A stretch of 64,000 bases of DNA from Gnetum montanum (taxonomy: Eukaryota > Streptophyta > Gnetopsida > Gnetales > Gnetaceae). The translations under genes were made by a program, and so were the position numbers. The notes beneath the pieces were generated by a model. The model was given only the letters and a program-made list of their open reading frames with translations, searched no databases and was not told the DNA's origin. The stretch covers positions 797,176-861,175 of the forward strand of contig MNCI01010828.1 in assembly GCA_015680685.1 (NCBI GenBank), read 5' to 3'. Numbering within the stretch: the stretch's first letter is position 1; every line of letters begins with the position of its first letter. Of this stretch, positions 46,230 to 58,183 are shown piece by piece.

Positions 46230-47380
46230 GCATCTTTCTTTATAAGATCGACCAATGACTTTGCAATCTTAGAGAAATTCTCTATGAATTATCGGTAGTA
46301 GCGAGTGTGTTCAAGGAATGATTGGACATCTTTGACTATCTCTAGTTAGCATGTGATTCCTTGGATGATCCTAATCTTTTCTAGGTCTATCTCAATCCCT
46401 ATATGAGTAATTCTATTCCCTAGTACTATGCCTTTCTAGACCATTAAATGGCTTTTCTACCAATTGAGCTTAAGGTTTGTTTCAACACATCTTTTCAATA
46501 CATGCTCAAGGTGATCCAGTGCTTGCTCAAATATAGCCCCATAAGTAGAGAAGTTATCCATGAAGAATTCTACCCTAGTACTAATTTGTTATTGAACAAT
46601 ACTAAGGACTAGGTGTTGGAATGTTTTATGGGCATTGCACAAATGAAACAACATCTTACAATATGCAAAAGTTCCCTAGGGACTCGTGAATGTTGTCTTG
46701 GCCTAATCTTCTAGTGCAATTTGGATTTGGTTATAGCCACTATAACCATCCAAAAAGCTATAACAATAATTCTTGGAGATAGTGTCCAACAATTGGTCCA
46801 CAAATGGAAATGGAAAATGATCTTTAAATGTTGCCATATTCAATAGTCTAAAGTTGATGTAGGCCCGCCACTTGCCATCTTTCTTTGCACAATTACGAGT
46901 GGGCTAACCCACTCACTATTTGTGATTGGATAGATGAAACCTACCTTGAGGACTTATATTTCTACTTTGACAATTTGCTTCAACTTTGGGTTCAATCGCC
47001 TTTGTGACTACCTTCTTGGCTTTATGGTCATTAGTGTAAATGTCATGCTAGCATATCCTTGGATCGACTTTAGTCAACTCAGGATATAACCAAGCAAAGG
47101 TTGTTGGCCATTTGCTGACTTCCTACAATAGCTTTTTTTTTTGTTTAGGAGAAAGATTTGCATTTATGATAATTAGCTTGCCATTATTTAAATATGCATA
47201 CTCTATGCCAACTAGTAGAGTTTTTAACTCTAGGGGCTCTTGCTTAAAATTATTAGGTATTTTCAACTCTTTCCATCAGGTATCATCATCTTCATCATTA
47301 GAGAGTTGGTGATGAACTTGCTCAAGTTCATCCATGCCTTCAACATAAGCAAATGTCAAGATCTTAGTTGGCTCAATGCA
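46230..47380 (-). pseudogene. Reverse transcriptase of element 2 (YxDD changed)
   Basis: Aligns with the RT of element 1. The active site reads VEFFMDNFSTYG at about 46,535-46,570: the second catalytic Asp is Asn (codon at 46,553-46,555), which would kill the enzyme. Upstream, FGxCNAxxxF and DGYSGYNQI equivalents can be followed in broken frames. Confidence 0.75.
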
Positions 47381-47639
47381 TAATGTGCTATTGTTAAAGT
47401 TAGTTGTCAGCCACTAAGTTGTCTCCTATTTTTTAGCTACTGTGTATAGGCACCTTTGGATATTTGTTTCATGTGCATACTTATTACATGCTTTGATGAA
47501 ATGTGCTTTTAATGAACCAAATTTTGTGCATGCAATTGCACCTATTTTCATTGTATTGGATGCATGGAACATGCTTCTTCTCTAATAATCCAAATTTATT
47601 TTCCTTGGATATTTCCAAGGAGAGGTTTCTAATGCCCAT

Positions 47640-47950
47640 TCATGCATCAATAGTGCTCAACCAAGCCCTTCCCATAATGATGGGAAAGTCACCTTTGTAG
47701 TTCTCTAACTTGATCACTAGAAAATCAGCAAGATAAGACCACCCACAAACTATGGTTACAATGTCCTCCACTAACCCCAAAGGGATATTGATTAACTGAT
47801 CTTCTAATTTCAAATAAATATTGCTCTTTTTGAAAGGTGGTAGGTTCCAAGCTTTGTACATGTCATAGGAGATGAGGTTGACACTGAAACCATAATCAAG
47901 AAGAGCCTTGCATGGCTCATGTCCAATGATTTACAAGTAAATAAAAGGAC
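47640..47950 (-). pseudogene. Protease of element 2
   Basis: The frame 47,640-47,861 reads MYKAWNLPPFKKSNIYLKLE, INIPLGLVEDIVTIVCGWSY and GDFPIIMGRAWLSTIDA, the IILGRPFLAT end of Athila proteases. Upstream the active-site region reads ALLDYGFSVNLIS (D-Y-G where the family has D-[ST/x]-G). A stop or frame break separates it from RT. Confidence 0.75.
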
Positions 47951-48199
47951 TTGCCAAGTTATATTTTTTGTGGGAAGGTTTCCAATCTTGATCTAATTGA
48001 ATAAAGTATGGGTTAACATTACAGTGTGGATTTGAGGCAGCATTTGGTTTGAAGGGCTCTTGAATGTGTTTGATGCAGAGGATGAGGGTGGTGGAGATGC
48101 AAGGTGGCTAGACGCATTACGTTGTGAGCGTTTGGAAGGAATATTGGGTTGGAAAAATGGTTTTTTCTTGAAATGATTATCGGAACCACTTGGTTGGAA

Positions 48200-50489
48200 G
48201 GCCAGTTGTAAATTTACAACCCTCGTAGCATTTTGTTATTACGGCAATAGGGGAATTTCACCTTACATGGATGAAGCAAAATGTAACTAGCTTGAGGGTC
48301 GAGCGATGTGTGCAAACAAATGCAAAGGATGGTATGGATATGGGTGCTTCCCTCAAGTAGATGGTGAATGACTTCTATCATACTTTGGAGGGTAATAGTG
48401 ATGTTGGAATAAAGCATGACTGGAAAAACTTAATGGAGAAATGAGTTGTTGAACATAGTACTCGTATGGATCTAGTTGCCTATAAGGGTACTACTATCTT
48501 GGTGGTGGAACTCCCCATGACTATGGTTGGTGCCATTGCTGGTATTACTCATACAATTGTGATGGAGCTCCACTTGGATAATACGCTTATTATTACTAGT
48601 GGAACTACCTTGGATTGCCTTGAGGATAAGGTAATCATCTAGCTTCTTGCCTACATGCTAGTCGAGAATTTAGCTAGTACATCCCAGACTCTTGTAAGTG
48701 TGACACCATAGGGCAACATCCCTTTAGATGTTCATATTGAAAAATGTCACAACCATCATCATCATCAGAGTCTAAATGTCACAACCATCATCATCATCAG
48801 AGTCTATCTCCACAACTTCTTCTACTACAGCAACTTTGCCCTTACCTCTCTAGTAGGCACATTCAACTTTTTTTCACCTCCTACAGTCATGATTACTATT
48901 CTACTCTTTGGATGATTCAACAATCTTCATAGCAGTTTGGAACTTTTTCTCCAAAAAGTTCCATAATTTATAAACCTTTGCCAAAATGCCAAAAATAGAT
49001 TTTTGGATAGGCAAGGTTTTCCTATTCACCACTTCATTGAGTGGTGACTCCTCCTTATCATAGAATCAGCCCTTCCTTTTCCTTATGGAAGGGTCCCTAT
49101 TATATTCTTATGCACTTTCCATTTTCTACAACTCACCTTCTTATTTTGCAACCTACTCTATTAGCCTTTACTCTCACTTCATACCCCAAGAGCTCTTCTA
49201 GTTTCTACTTTGAGCCCATCTATAATGTGGTAGAATTATTCCCTCTAAGAATAACCATGGCTAGGGCATCAATGTACAAGAGAATAATATCTACCCATGG
49301 TGGCATCCAAGGGTTTGTGTGTTTTCTATTTCTAGCCTTAGATTTTCCTTCTCAGATTAGACACTCTACAATATGACTAGTATTTTTCATTGAATAGATC
49401 AAGCATTGTACTCCATTTACAAATGGATTCCAACTCTAAGGATTGGTACCAGCTTTCATTATCTTTAATGAGTATCCTAGGGAAGAGTTTGAGTTTCTAC
49501 CAATCATTTTCATTGTTCTACAAGGCACATGCATCATGGAAAGCTTGTAGATGTGTCTACAGATTGGATTTATACTCCCCCTCAAATCTTGGGATATTAG
49601 TCATGTCTAAGTGCTTGACCCGACTATCTTTCACATGCCTAGTTGGAATCTTAACTACCTCTACAATGTTAAGCATGCTTTGAGTTGCTAATAAATGCTC
49701 ACCGTCATCATTATTTCATTTTCATTGATGATTTCCTCTATTAGTCCTTTGATTATTGTGGGCATGGTGATTGATATTATTATTTTGTTACACACCTCCA
49801 TCACGATTATTCCTTATATGGTGTCTTTCAAAATCAAAAGAAGGAGAAGAAAGAGATTTGGATGAAGAGGATGAAGAGGGAGAAGGACTGCCACCATCAT
49901 GGTGTTTGCTAATTATCCTTTAGATGTCATGGCCATGTTCATTAGATTTCTTATTATCTACATGCTTATCCGAGCCCTTGCCTTGACTGCCATCTTTTCT
50001 TGAATCCAAAATGTTGATAGTAGAATGTAGATTTAGGTTCACACCCCCATCATCAGTAATTAGGGATGGATAATTTTCATGCTGAAGGCCTTTAGAGAAA
50101 GGGCCCTCGTTATTGTCTTGGTTTAGCAAGAATAAGGGGTCGGTGAATCATTTCCCCTTCATAGACTCATGATGCTTCTCCTAATGTCGATCTCTCCTGT
50201 GTTGTGTGTTAGTGGAATGGTAGTCCCAAAAGTCATAATCGTGCATAACATACTCCTCTTGAAGATCATGGATACCTAACTTCTTAAGTGTTTGAAGCAG
50301 TATCATGAGCACAAATCAATCGGAAGGCATTACAATGTTTCTTTCCATTTCACAGCATTGCAATTACTCATCCTAGTATAGGATGAAGGTAATACTAGAC
50401 ACATACTCATTTGGATGAGTATATACCACTTTGCACTATTGTGGGATCAACGATTTGACATCTTCATGCTTATGAGAAGAAGAAGACAT
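48200..50489 (-). pseudogene. gag: gag of element 2
   Basis: Starts MSSSSHKHEDVKSL at 50,489 and meets a stop after about 17 codons. The gag domain at 49,380-49,660 reads IPRFEGEYKSNL, HLQAFHDACAL, KLKLFPRILIKDNESWYQSL and SICKWSTMLDLFNEKY, a clear retrotransposon gag pattern. A 32-bp tandem duplication (48,742-48,773 and 48,774-48,805) encodes an Asp-rich stretch. The plus-strand frames in this interval are shadows. Confidence 0.75.
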
Positions 50490-50619
50490 TTTGAAAACAA
50501 GTAAGATATCAGTGTGCTTTTGTAATTATATGTCATGTGAGAGTGATGTTGACCTTAGGTTCATTCAATGATATTAATAATGTTCACTAATCCTAGATAG
50601 CACATGCTTCAATCAAACA

Positions 50620-50640
50620 AGGTTCCTATAAATGGTGCCA
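50620..50640 (-). other. Decayed primer binding site of element 2
   Basis: Minus strand TGGCACCATTTATAGGAACC. The first seven bases and spacing match the good site at 262-282; the G-run has decayed. Confidence 0.6.
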
Positions 50641-50641
50641 A

Positions 50642-51585
50642 TGATGAGCGATTGAAGGCACCCCTATGCCCAACCATACAAATCATGAAGTATTCACATA
50701 CGATCTAGTCAAATTTGTAGACCTTATAATTTCCAGTGTACTAATCTTCTAGGCAATGAACCTTACCCTAAGGTCATTCGTTGTCTTCCCAATTACACTT
50801 GTCATCCACATGGTATGGTTAAGTGTAATTGAGGCATATGATTTTTTTTATTTTATGTTTTATGTCCTTTAGTACTTAAATAGAGAGATGAAGTATTTTA
50901 ATAACTACTTTAATTTAACTAATTAACTAGTCCTAACATAAACACCCAGTCCCACTTTTGATACATGTCTTGAACCCATGTATCCATTGTTAGGTTACCA
51001 AGTGCTACGTTACTGGGTGCACCAAGCAATAACACTGCTAGGATTACCAAGCAAATACATGTTTATGCTCAAAGTGGTCATACTTATGTATTTAATCTAT
51101 TTAGCTTAATTAATGAGCTAATCACTTAAGGTCTAATTTAGCTTAATTAACAACATAATTAATGAAAATAATAAATGCATAAATAAATCATTAATCTATG
51201 TAGGTGCTGCAACATTTGATCAAAAGGCTCATCTTTATTACTGTATATACTAGTGTGGTTTAGGTACAATAGTACTTGAATAAAGATCTGTATACTTTCT
51301 ACCTCCTGCTGCAAGCACTCAGAGAAATATTCTAACTTTCAAATGGACAAACTATAAGAGTGCTATACTACTATGACTTGAATGCCCATGAACATGGCTA
51401 GGAGCTTGTATTCATAGTTTTTGCTACAGGACTACGTCAATGGGGCCCCATAGATGTAGCAAATGCTACATTGATGTGGCCCCATTGACAGGGCAACACC
51501 ACATAAACAAAGCCCCATTGATAGGGGCCCGTCGATGAGGTTGCATAAACAATGGCCCGTCGGTGCGACACTTTGATTCTCATCA
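50642..51585 (-). repeat. 5' LTR of element 2
   Basis: Pairs with 38,318-39,231. Its U3 (51,430-51,575) again has GGGGCCCC and GGCCC/CGATG words and no GATATC boxes. The minus-strand frame 51,432-51,653 is a chance frame spanning the LTR end. Confidence 0.9.
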
Positions 51586-51590
51586 ACTAC

Positions 51591-52130
51591 CATGGAATAC
51601 AATAGGTTAGTTATGAATAAGTTAGGAATGGAATATTGTAAGGGTACCTCCAAATACCCATCATTATCATAATAGCCCCCAAACCCATTCTATTCCTCTT
51701 GATCCTATTCCAAGCTAGCTTCTTTACTTATTGCAACCTTGCCATTAACATCCACTAACTAGGCTAACATGTTGACATAAGCTTATGGAAGTTCAATGTT
51801 GTCATATTTAGAAGGGGTGTACTCCTTTTCATTCTTATGCATAATTTCAAATTCATGCTTAAAGTCTAACTCCCTATTTGGAATACCTAGCCTAGCCTAA
51901 GTTTTCATTTGAATAAAGTTATAATATTCTTTAGTGACATTAGCATGCATGGTATTGTGTCCTAGACATCTAAGGGACTACTATGTTCCATTATGATTGG
52001 ACTTTTAGGGTTGTAGATGCGATCAAATTTTTTATTTAAGGTTATGACAATGATGCTATGTGATAGAATGGTTGATAAAAAAAGGCATAAACTATGCTAG
52101 ACCAAGTTATTTGCCAAACATGACAAAAAT
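51591..52130 (-). pseudogene. gag: gag N-terminal part of element 4
   Basis: A broken frame reads LGIPNRELDFKHEFEIMHKN, EYTPSKYDNIELP, YVNMLA.LVDVNGKVAISKE and YLEVPLQYSIPN. It is on the same strand as the gag remnant at 36,500-38,312 and adjoins it once element 2 is removed. The composition fits a gag leader, but the assignment rests mainly on position. Confidence 0.5.
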
Positions 52131-52139
52131 ACTAACGTC

Positions 52140-52560
52140 TTAAATAAGTTGTAGCATGTAAATTATGTCCTATAGCTTGTAAGCTTGTAGCACATTTGAC
52201 AAGCTATAGTTATAAGCTTGTACCATATTTAACAGCTTGTACCTTGTAAGCTTATATTTGATAGTTTGTAGCTTGTAAGCTTGTAGCATATTTGACAAGC
52301 TATAGTTATAAGCTTGTACCATATTTAACAGCTTGTACGTTGTAAGCTTATATTTGATAGTTTGTAGCTTATAAGCTTGTAGCATATTGGACAACTTGTA
52401 GCTTATAAGCTTGTAGCGTATTTGACAACTTATAGCTTATAAGCTTATTTAAGGTGTAGCATATATGAGAGCTTGTAGCTTGTTTAAGTTGTAATATATT
52501 TGATAGCTTGTTTAAGGTGTAATATATTTGATAGCTTGTTTAAGTTGTAGGTTACTTAAG
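52140..52560. repeat. Minisatellite in the leader of element 4
   Basis: Tandem 96-bp unit (for example starts at 52,201 and 52,297) built of shorter AGCTTGTA/TAAGCTTGTA words, then decaying TTTAAGGTGTAATATATTTG repeats to 52,560. It lies between the 5' LTR and gag of element 4. Confidence 0.75.
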
Positions 52561-53011
52561 CACAGCTTGTGAGACTGTGGCGTAAATGAAATGCAACATA
52601 TTTCTGAAATCAAGCTAAAATGTAAGTGAAGAAATAGGAAAAATAAAGTGAACTGAAATTGCAATAATAATTTATTCAAGCATAAAAAAGATCAATAGGA
52701 TATAATGTATTTATTCTAGCATATTTGAGCAATGTTGCAAAAAATGATCATAGTATGAATAAGAAATACTTTGTAAAATGCAAGTGTAGAGAACCAGAGG
52801 AAAATTATAAATGCAAGAAATAAGGAAAACATTGTGCATAAAACTTATAAAAATAATAATTTTTTTTCTTGCAATTATGAAAACAAAAATTTTTTGTGAT
52901 GTTCTTTTCAAATAAACTGGTATTGTAAAGGTAAAAAATAGGCAGAGATTATTTGCAGACAGGTTTAGATGAAGAAGTTAGGCATAGGCCCTCCTTTTAG
53001 CACTAGCAACT
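52561..53011. other. Leader of element 4, primer site not clear
   Basis: Directly inside the LTR the minus strand reads AGTTGCTAGTGCTAAAAGGAG. This may be a decayed primer site of the TTGGCGACTC...GGGGA type used by some Tat-lineage elements, but the match is weak. Confidence 0.3.
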
Positions 53012-54061
53012 TGTAACAATGAAAAATTTAATGTTGAAAAATTGAAAGAATCAATGCAAAATACTTTTAACCCCAAGATTCATAGGATTCAAAAGAATCT
53101 AGGACACCATTGATGGTTTTGTCAATCATCTAAGGACTTATAGCGTCTGTTCAAAAGATAAATGAGTGTGAAAAAGCGATAATGTGTAAACAAAAAATCC
53201 AATGTTGGACGTATGAAAATAGAAAGAAATGAAAAAAAATGTGGCCAAAATAAATTGCAAATTTTATATATAATACTACAAAATATTGTAAACAAATAGG
53301 TTTAGTAAATATAGATCGGTGGCCTTTCAATAAGCCTAAGAATACAAGTGACTTAGAGATCTCTAAATTTTTCACCTAGGATTTAGTGTAGAATAGGTAG
53401 GATGTGTTTTGTAGTTGATCTACATCTAGTCTACCTTGATTAATCTACTTCAAAAGTAAATGTTATGACAATTTTTCTCCATTATCAATGATAAGTGCTG
53501 GGAAAGGCTACAAAAGGCTATGAAAATTTGTAACAATCTATGCTAATTTCTAAAACAAGGTCTCTCTCTTTGTCAAAAAGTTCTCTTTGTGTCAAAAAAA
53601 ATCATGCAAAAAGATTTAGAAATGGTGTCGAATTTGGCTTTAATAGGCCTTCAATTTGATGTTCCTATGTTGATTATGTTCCCTCGAGCTTTCTTGACTA
53701 TTACATAGAATTTTTGCCATTTTTATGATGCAAAAATGTAGCATATTAGCCACCATCATTTTTGACCTTTTTATGCCACATTTGGTAATGTTTTTCTACT
53801 TTTAAGTTCAAATACGCTAGCATAATAAAATTTAGAGGGTACTTGAGAATGTGGACAATGAATTTCATTTTACATTTTTTAAAAGGATCTAGAATGTTTT
53901 TACCATAACAAGGCCACAAGGTATCATTTTTTTTACCATAACAAGGCCACAAGGTATCATTTTTTTACCATAACAAGGCAATTGTGTCTACTCTTGAATC
54001 CAATTAAAATATAGTATTAGGATTCTCTTTTTTCAACATGAATTTTTCTTGAGATGTTTTA
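53012..54061 (-). repeat. 5' LTR of element 4
   Basis: Aligns with 16,951-17,982 over its length. It is longer mainly because TACCATAACAAGGCCACAAG is tandemly repeated (copies from 53,901, 53,934 and a partial one from 53,966). The right flank is CCTAG, the target duplication. Confidence 0.8.
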
Positions 54062-55990
54062 CCTAGGCCTTGTCTTTGTCCTTAAGAAATGGAGATAGTA
54101 TCTATTAGGAAAAAAAGTTCATGTAATTTGTTGAGGCAATGTTTTATAATCTATCACTACCAACCCTAATTACAACAACCTCATGGCCAAATGGAAAACA
54201 CTCCTCATTGAGTTTGACATATTCTACCTTTCCTAACACACTATCAAAAGATAATCCATAGTGGATCTTCTCACATCAACCCTACTATTAGAACCTTCTA
54301 CCATAAATATTCAACCTTCTCTTGAGGAACCAAGTGAGAAAGTGATCATTTCCATTTCAATAATAATGCTAACATATGAGGAGTTTTATTCATACTTCTA
54401 TTTTGATGGTGCTTATTTAGAGCAAGGATCTAACATATCTTGTGTTCTTCAACATAGTAGTATGAATAACATTTATCAAACTTACAAATTTAATTTTTCA
54501 AGCACTAATCATGTTGCTTAATATAAAGGTCTTGATTGAGGTTTTCTCTTAGCATTTTAACTAGGAATAAAGAGAATTTCATTCATGATGATTCTTAATT
54601 AGCCTTATGCCAAGTTACTAATGAATATGCTTTCAAGGTTGAACATATCTAGCCTTATCTTAACTTAGCCAAGAATATGTTTTTTTAATTCAATGAATGT
54701 TTACTCACACATATGCATCATTCAAAAAATATGCTTGTTGATGCTTTAGCTAAGTTTGGTTTTCTTATTAATCTTTTTTTTCTTAAGGATCATTTAACTC
54801 ACTCAACATAAGAAATACTAATAACATTCATAGATAAGGTGTAGGCTTAATTAACTAAGAATAGGATGAACAATACTAAGACATTATAAAATACTTACAA
54901 AGTACAAAAAATTTTGGACACTTATTATCATTAAAAAATGATGCTCTCTGTAAATACTCTAAATATTTTTGCATTGTTGATCCTTGTATTTTATGTTGTA
55001 TTTTTACATCAGATACTCTTCTATGTTTTCTAAGTTAGGAAAAAGCTTAAATTATCCTAGAACAAGTTCTTTCAGATGTATGTGATGGTTACTTAATCTT
55101 ATGTTCTCTTGTAGTATACATTATTTCACTTAGTTATTGGTGGCCTATAATGTCTAGAGAAACATACATGATAGTTAAAATTTGTGATATGTATCAATGT
55201 TATGCTCTACTTATTTATGTTTTATCATAAGGGCTTAGAAAATATGAAATTGTATGGCCCTTCCAAAAGTGGGGATTAGATCTCATAGGTTCCATCATTT
55301 CTCTCTCTCTTTTTGGCCATCAATTCATCCTAATAGCTATAAATTTTCTTGTTAAGTTGGTTTAAGCTATTTTCTTAAAATTTGTGATGTCCAATCATAT
55401 CTATTATTTCATTCTAGATCATATAATCATCCACTTTGGTATTCCTCTTCAAATTTTCACTAATAATATATCTCAATTCAAGAGAAAAAAGCTTACTAAA
55501 TTATGTGAGTAATGTCAAATTGTTTGGTCATCCTCATCCTCATATTATCCTTAATCTAATGGTCAAGCTAACTTAACTAATAAACCCCTCATCTATTTTC
55601 TTAAATCATGGTTGATAAATCCCAATGTAATTGCAATATCCAGTTATCATGTATCCTTTGGATCATTTAAACCATCTTTAAAAATAGAACTTGATAAACC
55701 CCTTTAATTCTCACTATGGATTAGAGGCTATGTTTTTGGTAGAGCTAACAGTGCCTTCTCTTTGAGAATATTTGAACAACTAGATAATAGACTAAGATAA
55801 TAACATGTGCTATGTTGAGTTATACATCCTAGAAAAAAACCACAATCAAGTAGCAATCAACATTCAGAACCATCAAGACGTTATGATCCGGTGCCATAAT
55901 AAGCATGTTAAAATAAAAGAGATCAAAGAGAGAGGTTTTCACTATATTTGAATTCAAATTATTAAATTTTTTATCAATGACTAAAAATTC
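54062..55990 (+). pseudogene. Element 5, second half: RNase H end, second RNase H, integrase
   Basis: Resumes the RNase H cut at 16,950: GLVFVLKKWR.YLLGKKVHV, then MAKWKTLLIEFDIFYLS and IKR.SIVDLL. The second, archaeal-type RNase H follows at 54,380-54,790 (YFYFDGAYLEQGSNISCVL, FNFSSTNHVA.YKGLD, MLVDALAKFGF). Integrase follows at 54,950-55,800, with YWWPIMSRETYMIV, FQKWGLDLIGSI, IHFGIPLQIFTNN (D to N in the DDE core) and SSYYP.SNGQA. Order and wording are Tat-lineage. Many stops. No 3' LTR was found downstream. Confidence 0.85.
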
Positions 55991-56299
55991 CTAAAAACAT
56001 GAAAATATATGTTCAAGTTACCACATTATTTAAATTGATAATAATAAATTTGTACCATTCCACTGTTTTCATTCATACTAAAAAGAAAGTACTTATATAT
56101 TACAAATAACATATTAGTAGAAAATTCAATATAGTTTGTCAAATCCCTTCAAACAAAATATTCATTTTAATCAAAAATAAGGAACGTACAAGGATATTTT
56201 GTTGTATATGCATATCATTATGTTCATATCCAATTCTATGTATATCCTAAGCATTAGCATTTGCTTTCTTCGATTATCACAACATGTCTTTAATTGTCA

Positions 56300-58183
56300 A
56301 TTTTTCTTTCTTATTTGATCTTACCTTTCTTTCATATTTGGTTTTTCTTATTCATGCATGAACCACTAAACTAGGTTTCACTAATCTAACCTCATTATCC
56401 CTTAGATTATATATCAATTCATAATCCATCCATTTATTCTTTACTCTTGATTTTGGTACGAACCAAACCATTGCTAGGTCAATTATAATGTCATCCCTTG
56501 ATTTAATGTTTCTTGCTCTACCCACTCATATAATTCCTTCTTCATTTCCATCCCCTAGCCTAACCAAGAGCATCATTTCATTTGTGATATCATTAAATGG
56601 ATTGAATAATTTCTTTGATCTCTTATTCCTTAACTCAACATCTGTTGCTTCCTATTCCTCCCCTTGAGTTCCTTCAATGTCTAATCCTAGACTCACAATA
56701 TCTGGCTGAATAGTTTTTAGCTAGAAATGCTCTATAATAGCATCCCTACATAATACTCTTTCTTAGAAATATTATAAATTTCTTAAAACATTTTTTTAGT
56801 AATTTATTTTTTCATTCCACTTTTGCTTATCATTTTCTTGAAGACCTTCTATCACCTCTTCCCACATGTTAATGTGGGATCTAATGCAATATTTAATCAT
56901 TTCTATGTGCTATGTCTTATCAAAAGTAATGTCTAGGATCCATGGTTCACCTATAGGAAGACATGGATGTCCATTAACATTTTACCATAGCCCAAATGAA
57001 TCAACTAGATTTTTCCCTAATATTTCTTTTCCAGATCATTATAGGAGTTTCCTTCTCCAAGTAGAATCTAATATAATGAATATGTTGCATTCCACAAAAG
57101 CTTCCTCACATGGCTAGATATGTATTCAGTGATGAATCCATTAAATTCATATACCATATTAATGTAATATGGTGTGTAATTGCTTTCACTATCCTTATCT
57201 ATAAGACAATACATATCCATAAACTTTGATAGAGAAATTATATCCTTTTTTCTCATGGTCATTAAAATTCTTTCAAAACTTCCATCAATATCCTCATGAG
57301 TATACCCCACTAGAAGAAAACTTAACTCTATAACATTGAAAATTCTTCTAGCTGTATGCAATGATAAATAAATGAAAACATATTTATTCTTGGTATCTCC
57401 CCTGTAGTTATCCATTTGTAGGAAAAGTGTAGCAAGCAATGGCTTAAAATTACACCTCAAATTGATTTCATCTAAACAATCTAAAGTATTATGTTCTCCA
57501 TGTAGAAGACCTAAATGCTTGATCAATGCTTCTATAAGGGAGCATCTTTTGCAATTGTAATGTTTCTTCATCATGTCAATATATCGATCAAAAGAATCCT
57601 CCTTCAAATCCCTTAAGCATTTTGATAAAGATGTTATGACAAATTAAGAAACCATCTGTTTATATAATGAACTAAAGTGGCCAAAACCTCCATATCCTCA
57701 TCCTTTTACTAGAATTCCTATAAGTAATATATGAATCTTGTCTTTCATGAGAACACCCTTTCGTAAGATGGGAAGCTTTGGAAATGAGGTTTTTGACTTA
57801 TTCATTCTATCATGAATGATGCTTAAGTAATTATCTGATTACCTTGTCATTAGATCTTGATAATTCTAGTATGTGTTCCTACACATAGCTCCATAATCCT
57901 AATAATTTTGAAGCTTCCTTTGAATTCTATTTCTCTCTAATGAGTCCTTAGTGCATTTCTTTCTCTTGGTAAACATATGACAAGTTCTACAAACCAAGAA
58001 TGCATGCTTTCTACTAAAAGTTACATTTGGACGATATTTTTTGAAAATATTTAATAATTGAATTTTGCTAATTGGTGGTAATCCAAAGTCATCTAATGTA
58101 GGATTAATGTAATTCTTTAGTAATATGTGTTGACTCATATGCATAGGTAACATTTTAATTAGTTCATACATTCCATCCCTCAT
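56300..58183 (-). pseudogene. DUF7869-like gene remnant
   Basis: Read on the minus strand. The frame 57,899-58,183 has PPISKIQLLNIFKKYRPNVT followed by FSRKHAFLVCRTCHMF, like the P.SK..F...WK..FP.V...K...F.KC..C region of this family. The frame 57,068-57,607 (179 codons) has LFLQMDNYRGDTKNKYVFIY then FLLVGYTHEDIDGSFERIL, the signature QLDN...NKN..V.......LPVGHTHEDID..FS of DUF7869 proteins. A further piece follows to about 56,300 (DDIIIDLAMVWFVPKSRVKN). These proteins are multi-copy in many plants and may be transposon-derived; function is unknown. Stops break it between the blocks. Confidence 0.55.

Larger units (their letters stand above)
38318..51585 (-). mobile_element. Element 2: complete Athila-like retrotransposon with extra ORF
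   Basis: LTRs at 38,318-39,231 (914 bp) and 50,642-51,585 (944 bp) both carry TGATGAR...TCATCA-type ends. The 5-bp duplication ACTAC is exact at 38,313-38,317 and 51,586-51,590. Polypurine tract 39,232-39,243 and decayed primer site 50,620-50,640 are in place. Minus-strand order: gag (from 50,489), protease, RT, RNase H, integrase (to about 44,340), then an extra degenerate ORF (42,269 to about 39,480) before the 3' LTR. It is a sister of element 1. The LTRs differ at roughly one in eight positions in a 200-bp stretch compared by eye, so the insertion is old. It splits gag of element 4. Confidence 0.9.
16951..54061 (-). mobile_element. Element 4: Tat-lineage Ty3/gypsy element split by three insertions
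   Basis: Two copies of a ~1.04-kb repeat in the same orientation (16,951-17,982 and 53,012-54,061) act as LTRs, 37.1 kb apart. They are flanked by CTTAG (16,946-16,950) and CCTAG (54,062-54,066), a 5-bp target duplication with one C/T change. Between them, on the minus strand, lie gag, protease, RT, RNase H, a second archaeal-type RNase H and integrase in normal order. Three foreign blocks interrupt them: 38,318-51,585, 27,955-35,309 and 18,247-23,589. Without these blocks and their duplications the element is about 11.1 kb. The dual RNase H is a known mark of Tat-lineage elements. All genes are broken. Confidence 0.85.

Noticed and set aside
49041-49683. Plus-strand frames of 97-111 codons
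   Set aside because: Antisense to the gag domain of element 2.
52170-52394. 74-codon repetitive minus-strand frame
   Set aside because: Translation of the 96-bp leader minisatellite; no independent evidence of coding.
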